Of a stretch of DNA of 64,000 nucleotides, positions 60,335 to 64,000 are shown one piece after another (position 1 is the first letter of the stretch; each line of letters starts with the position of its first letter). Source of the stretch: Parabacteroides distasonis. GTDB taxonomy: Bacteria > Bacteroidota > Bacteroidia > Bacteroidales > Tannerellaceae. Both the position numbers and the translations under genes were made by a program. The notes beneath the pieces were generated by a model. The model ran no database searches. It was given only the letters and a program-made list of their open reading frames with translations, and was not told where the DNA came from. The stretch is taken from NCBI GenBank assembly GCA_021531385.1, contig JAFBIR010000013.1, positions 1 through 64,000 on the forward strand, in the 5' to 3' direction.

Positions 60335-61150
60335 TTACTTTAACTGATAAGCGACCTCTCTCACCCAACTTGCCCACTCGGTTGGCGTACGTCTATTGTC
60401 GAACGTTTGCCAGGGAATGGGTTCACCAAAATAAACCCGGAAAGTTCGATGCCTACTCTTGAACATCTCGTCGGGAAGGTAAATCATCTCAAAATTCATA
60501 CGTATCCCCAATGCTTTACGGATACGTGCGAAATTATAGAAGAACTGAGAGTTCTGCCCATCAAAATAGATAGGTATGATGTCTCGTTGATAAGCGACAG
60601 CTTTCTGAATAAAAGATTTCTTCCATTCCAAGTCTTGCACCTTGCCCTGGATCTTGCGAGAGCAGAGCCCAGCGGGGAAGGTGATGATCTGATGATCGGA
60701 GGCATAAGCTCGTTCCATCAGCAAAGCCGCCTCCCGGCTCTGTGCCCCATGTTTGTTGATTGGGACAAAGATCGAACGCAGATTTGGAATGTGCAGCAAC
60801 AGGTCATTCACCAAATAATAGATCTTATCTTGGAAAAGATTACCGATAAGAGTAGAGAGGCAAATACCATCTAATCCCCCTAACGGATGGTTGGCCGCAA
60901 AGATGAAACGCCCCGTTTGGGGAACCCGTTCCAAGTGAATCAACTCGAAATGTAAGTCGAAATAGTCGATCATGCTGCGCATGAAATCTACCCCTTGTTG
61001 GTCATGATAGCGACTCAAAATCTCGTTCAGCTCCGCTTGATGGATAGTCTTAGCTAAATAGGCAATCAACCAACCGGGAATCCGGCGGGCCACTTTAGGT
61101 GCTTTCTGTTCCAATACAGCCTTGATATCAATTTTTGTAAAGCTATCCAT
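60335..61150 (-). CDS. glsA: Glycine-lipid O-acyltransferase (GlsA/PlsC-like)
   Basis: A 271-residue PlsC-type acyltransferase. The H-x4-D motif is in NHPLGGLDG, followed by FVPINKHG and FPAGLCSRK. As GlsA it would O-acylate the lysoglycine lipid made by the neighbouring GlsB. Met at 61150 is preferred; an upstream Met at 61180 lies in the likely promoter (TATATTTG, 61185-61178, minus). It is the first gene of the pair. The general acyltransferase call is firm; the glycine-lipid role rests on gene pairing. Confidence 0.84.
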   Translation of the reverse strand: MDSFTKIDIKAVLEQKAPKVARRIPGWLIAYLAKTIHQAELNEILSRYHDQQGVDFMRSMIDYFDLHFELIHLERVPQTGRFIFAANHPLGGLDGICLSTLIGNLFQDKIYYLVNDLLLHIPNLRSIFVPINKHGAQSREAALLMERAYASDHQIITFPAGLCSRKIQGKVQDLEWKKSFIQKAVAYQRDIIPIYFDGQNSQFFYNFARIRKALGIRMNFEMIYLPDEMFKSRHRTFRVYFGEPIPWQTFDNRRTPTEWASWVREVAYQLK

Positions 61151-61177
61151 TGCCTTAGGAAATCGAATTACGGGGAA

Positions 61178-61185
61178 CAAATATA
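61178..61185 (-). promoter_or_regulatory. Predicted -7 box of the glycine-lipid operon
   Basis: Minus-strand TATATTTG (61185-61178), 27 bases before the start at 61150; no TTTG at normal spacing. The remainder of 61186-61457 is AT-rich with no gene or striking repeat. Confidence 0.45.
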
Positions 61186-61457
61186 CATAAAATCCGGAAG
61201 CTTTCTACTATGCCTTTTCAAAAACGCTATCCCCGCATTAAAAAACCATCCTTCCGAAGAATTAAAAACATCGTAACAACAGCTTATTAAAAGCGATTTG
61301 ATCTGTTTTGGAATCCACTTTTAAGCTATTTAACAAAACAAATCGAATCCCTGTTTATCAGCCTATTTCATGCGGCCAAAGAACCTATTAGCCCTAAATT
61401 AGTCGATTATTTGTCCCCCATTAAGTGCCACTTAGCTGCCAGTTTACAGCCCTACTA

Positions 61458-61465
61458 TACATTTG
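61458..61465 (+). promoter_or_regulatory. Predicted -7 box of the Gfo/Idh/MocA gene
   Basis: TACATTTG, perfect TAnnTTTG, leaving a leader of about 90 bases before the start at 61562. Confidence 0.5.
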
Positions 61466-61561
61466 TACTCAGATTTCCGCACAGGAAAAAATACGAAAGG
61501 CAAAACGAAGTTGTGTTTTAATCTATATATGTTTTTAAGTGAAACTTTAAATTTGAGTTCC

Positions 61562-63040
61562 ATGAAGAGTACATCAAACAAAAGTAGCATGAACTTCACA
61601 AGACGTGAGTTCTTGGGTACAATGGCAGCGACAACAGCTTTTACAATTGTACCGCGTTCCGTTCTGGGCGGTCCTGGATATACCGCTCCGAGTGATATGG
61701 TCAACTTGGCCGGCATCGGTGTCGGTAGCCAAGGTGGTGGAGATATTCAGAATATCGCTACACCAGATGTGCCGATCAAACGTAAAGCCTTCGGCGGCGG
61801 TGGTATGTTGATGCAAAGATACATGGGTATCCAGCCGCCCAGACGTGAACGCCGAGCTTCTGACAATCCTGTACAAATGGGAGATGCCAACAAGCAAACT
61901 TTCAAACATGCTAATATCTATGCGCTTTGCGACGTGGATCATGAGTATTCCGGCCATATCTTGGCAGGCTATCCAAAAGCAAAGAAATACACCGATTTCC
62001 GCGAGATGATCGACAAGGAGAAGGAGATTGACGCAGTCTTGATCGGTACACCAGATCATACGCACGCAGTGATCGCAGCCTATGCGATGCGAGCAGGCAA
62101 GCACGTCTTCGTAGAGAAACCGATGGCGAAGACCATTTATGAGACTCGCTTCTTACGCGACTTGGCGAAGGAGACCGGTGTCGTAACACAGATGGGTAAT
62201 CAAGGACATAACATCGAGGGAACCATGCAAACCGTGGAGTGGATCCAAGGTGGTGTGATTGGTGACGTACGTGAGGTGCACCTGTGGACCAACCGTCCCA
62301 TGTGGCGTCAGGGCTATTTCGATCGCCCCGCCGGTGTAGAGGTGCCAAAGAACCTGAACTATGATGTATGGTTGGGCCCGGCTCCTGAGAAGGCTTACCA
62401 TCCCGACATCTTGCACTTCGCTTGGCGTGGTTTGTGGGATTACGGTACAGGTGCGATGGGTGACATGGGCGCACATACCTTCGACGCTCCCATCTGGGCG
62501 CTCAACTTGGGTATGCCGACAAAGATCCAGGCTACCTCTACCCCATTCAACAAAGACTATCTGCCTGCTGCAGAATGCGTCACATACGAGTTCCCCGCTC
62601 GTGGCAATATGCCTCCGGTGAAGGTAACCTGGAGCGACGGAGGATTGAAACCGGCACGTCCCGCTGAGCTGGAGCCGGGTCGTCAGTTGAGAGAGGCACT
62701 CTATATTGGAGATAAGGGTATGATCATGCACGGTACGCATGGTGCGGAGCCGCAGTTGATCCCCGAACGTCCGGATTTCGTAGCTCCTCCAAAAACGTTG
62801 AAACGTCCCAGCAACATCTATGTAGATTTCATAGAGGCAATCAAAGAGGGACGCAAGGCGGCCAACGACTTCGAGACCTCTTCCAAGTTGAATGAGATCA
62901 TGTTGCTGACCAACATCGCCGTCGCTGCCCAGCAGCTTGACATCACGTTGGAATACGATGCCGAGCACATGAAGATCACCAACTGTCCGGAGGCAAACGA
63001 CTACTTCCACTACGAGTATCGTAAAGGCTGGACATTGTAA
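61562..63040 (+). CDS. Tat-exported Gfo/Idh/MocA-family oxidoreductase
   Basis: A 492-residue sugar-type oxidoreductase exported by the Tat pathway: twin Arg R14-R15 (NFTRREFLG) and a hydrophobic signal ending near SVLGG. The NAD(P)-binding loop IGVGSQGGGD and the EKPMAK motif with the catalytic Lys identify the family. An insertion rich in Arg/Pro (QPPRRERRASDNP) follows the first beta-alpha unit. Exported members can oxidise sugars or cut glycosidic bonds with a bound cofactor. The start at 61562 is the first Met before the Tat signal. The next gene, a sugar isomerase, starts 94 bases after the stop, so a shared pathway is likely; substrate unknown. Confidence 0.9.
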   Translation: MKSTSNKSSMNFTRREFLGTMAATTAFTIVPRSVLGGPGYTAPSDMVNLAGIGVGSQGGGDIQNIATPDVPIKRKAFGGGGMLMQRYMGIQPPRRERRASDNPVQMGDANKQTFKHANIYALCDVDHEYSGHILAGYPKAKKYTDFREMIDKEKEIDAVLIGTPDHTHAVIAAYAMRAGKHVFVEKPMAKTIYETRFLRDLAKETGVVTQMGNQGHNIEGTMQTVEWIQGGVIGDVREVHLWTNRPMWRQGYFDRPAGVEVPKNLNYDVWLGPAPEKAYHPDILHFAWRGLWDYGTGAMGDMGAHTFDAPIWALNLGMPTKIQATSTPFNKDYLPAAECVTYEFPARGNMPPVKVTWSDGGLKPARPAELEPGRQLREALYIGDKGMIMHGTHGAEPQLIPERPDFVAPPKTLKRPSNIYVDFIEAIKEGRKAANDFETSSKLNEIMLLTNIAVAAQQLDITLEYDAEHMKITNCPEANDYFHYEYRKGWTL

Positions 63041-63134
63041 TTAAGAATACCTTTCTTTTAGGATAAAATATTTATGAGTAAGAACCGACTAACGCATGTT
63101 AGCATATGAAATAACTCAAAAGGAGAGTAACAAG

Positions 63135-64000
63135 ATGAACCAGAAAGAACAAGCAAAGGGACAATCCCGCCGCACCTTTATAGGAAAATCGGTAGCCGCT
63201 TTGGCAGCTGCCACCTTCCTGCCATCTGCCTTCTCCTGCGCAGGGGGCAGCGAATCAGCACCGGCTCAAACAGCAGCGGCTGCTGATACAAGCAAAGTGA
63301 ACTCAAAGTTTGGTGGCGTACAGATTGGTGCGATCACCTACAGTTTCCGTGGCTTGCCCGGTGGATTAGACAATATCATTAAGTATTGCCAAGAGGCTAA
63401 CCTCAGTTCTATCGAGCTGATGGGTAGCGATTTGGAGGTTTCTCTCGGTGCGCCTGAGAACCCAATGATGAAGATTTTCGCACAAATCAGAGCCGCTCAA
63501 CCTGCCCCGAAGCCCGGCGAGAAACCTGCCGCTCAGCCTCGCATGCAGATGCCGAGGTTCACCCCTGAGCAGCAGGCTGAGATCGACAAGTACAACGAAG
63601 ATGTCAAGAACTGGCGTTTAGGCTTGGACATGAAGAAGGTGGAGGCTGCCCGCCAAAAATTGGCTGACGCAGGTATCAGTGTGCATATCGTGAAGATGGA
63701 GCCCTCTCGCATGAAGTCGGACGAGGAGATCGACTATGCCTTCAAGGTAGCAAAAGCAATGGGTGCGGGAGCCGTAACCGACGAGATCAGTTTGGAAACC
63801 GCTAAACGTGTGGCTCCTTTCGCTGAGAAACATGGCATCAAGATGGCCTTCCACAACCACATGCAATATGCGGAAGAGGGATTCAGCTGCGATCCGATCT
63901 TGGCCGTCTCACCAGCTATCATGCTGAACTTCGATGCTGGCCACTTCTTTGGCTCTACCGGTATCCATCCGAACGAGATGATCAAGAAATACCACGAGCG
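63135..64000 (+). CDS. Sugar phosphate isomerase/epimerase (TIM barrel), exported; cut off by the window end
   Basis: The first 288 codons of a gene that runs off the right edge. The N-terminus has a twin-Arg motif (SRRTFIGKS), an Ala-rich hydrophobic segment and a lipobox-like AFSC, so it is probably a Tat-exported lipoprotein. The barrel starts with GAITYSFRGLPGG and continues with ELMGSDLEV, HIVKMEPSR, ITYAFKVAKAMGA-type strands (DYAFKVAKAMGA), FHNHMQY (metal His) and FDAGHFFG. A Pro/Ala/Gln/Met-rich insert of about 40 residues follows strand 2. AP-endonuclease-2-type sugar isomerase fold. An RBS-like AGGAGAGTAACAAG precedes the ATG. Confidence 0.88.
   Translation, partial: MNQKEQAKGQSRRTFIGKSVAALAAATFLPSAFSCAGGSESAPAQTAAAADTSKVNSKFGGVQIGAITYSFRGLPGGLDNIIKYCQEANLSSIELMGSDLEVSLGAPENPMMKIFAQIRAAQPAPKPGEKPAAQPRMQMPRFTPEQQAEIDKYNEDVKNWRLGLDMKKVEAARQKLADAGISVHIVKMEPSRMKSDEEIDYAFKVAKAMGAGAVTDEISLETAKRVAPFAEKHGIKMAFHNHMQYAEEGFSCDPILAVSPAIMLNFDAGHFFGSTGIHPNEMIKKYHE

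Overview
The window looks like chromosomal DNA of a Bacteroidales bacterium, most likely Parabacteroides or a close relative. The evidence is: many upstream regions carry the Bacteroidetes promoter form (TTTG or TTG about 20 bases before TAnnTTTG); the largest secreted protein ends in a DUF6383-type tail, which I associate with Parabacteroides; and the set of an ExbB/ExbD/TonB cluster, a glycine-lipid acyltransferase pair, a type IX secretion protein PorQ, DUF3822, DUF4369 and 2-oxoacid:ferredoxin oxidoreductase is typical of this order. The genus is an inference from gene content; no rRNA is present.

Layout. Bases 1-6608 (minus strand) hold a compact defence operon: HTH regulator, DUF1016 nuclease, a nuclease-methyltransferase fusion, a type I-style specificity subunit and an unrecognised nuclease-like protein. 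No HsdR translocase is visible. Bases 6868-11678 (plus) carry a MerR regulator, a lipoprotein of the alkaline phosphatase fold that has lost key catalytic residues, and an ECF sigma / membrane protein / beta-repeat protein operon. Bases 11989-24121 are a secreted-peptidase block: PepC, GH130 lipoprotein, C69 dipeptidase and three tandem M14 carboxypeptidases on minus, with a divergent S9 peptidase on plus. Bases 24173-33932 are mostly core genes: tRNA-Met, prfB with its programmed frameshift, an acyl-CoA ligase, PadR-PspC, HIT, greA, a thioredoxin-like lipoprotein without CxxC, and pnp.

Bases 34218-43064 are the most unusual part. A 1025-residue secreted DUF6383 protein is followed by about 2.1 kb of gene-free, repeat-dense DNA (an 18-copy TKGARCA word array, 26-base inverted repeats, GACCC dyads, and a seven-copy 41-base tandem array between long direct repeats). 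Then come a predicted membrane-spanning transcription factor (PI-PLC-like and LamG outside, SARP/BTAD inside) and PorQ. Bases 43247-48441 hold TonB, a prenyl synthase, TatD, tRNA-Ser and the ExbB/ExbD cluster. Bases 48512-64000 hold RNase H, aroK, an alanine-dehydrogenase-like protein, korAB, tRNA-Pro, a RecD-like helicase, a conserved unknown/DUF3822/rsmD set, cardiolipin synthase, the glycine-lipid genes, and a Tat-exported Gfo/Idh/MocA oxidoreductase with a sugar isomerase that runs off the edge.

How the genes connect. TonB, ExbB and the ExbD pair would energise outer-membrane uptake. The exported peptidases and the GH130 protein would feed peptides and sugars to it, and PorQ would help export proteins such as the DUF6383 protein. 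The best candidates for something undescribed are the membrane-tethered SARP regulator beside porQ, the HsdR-less restriction operon with three nuclease-like proteins, the phosphatase-fold pseudoenzyme, and the repeat island at 37.4-39.4 kb.
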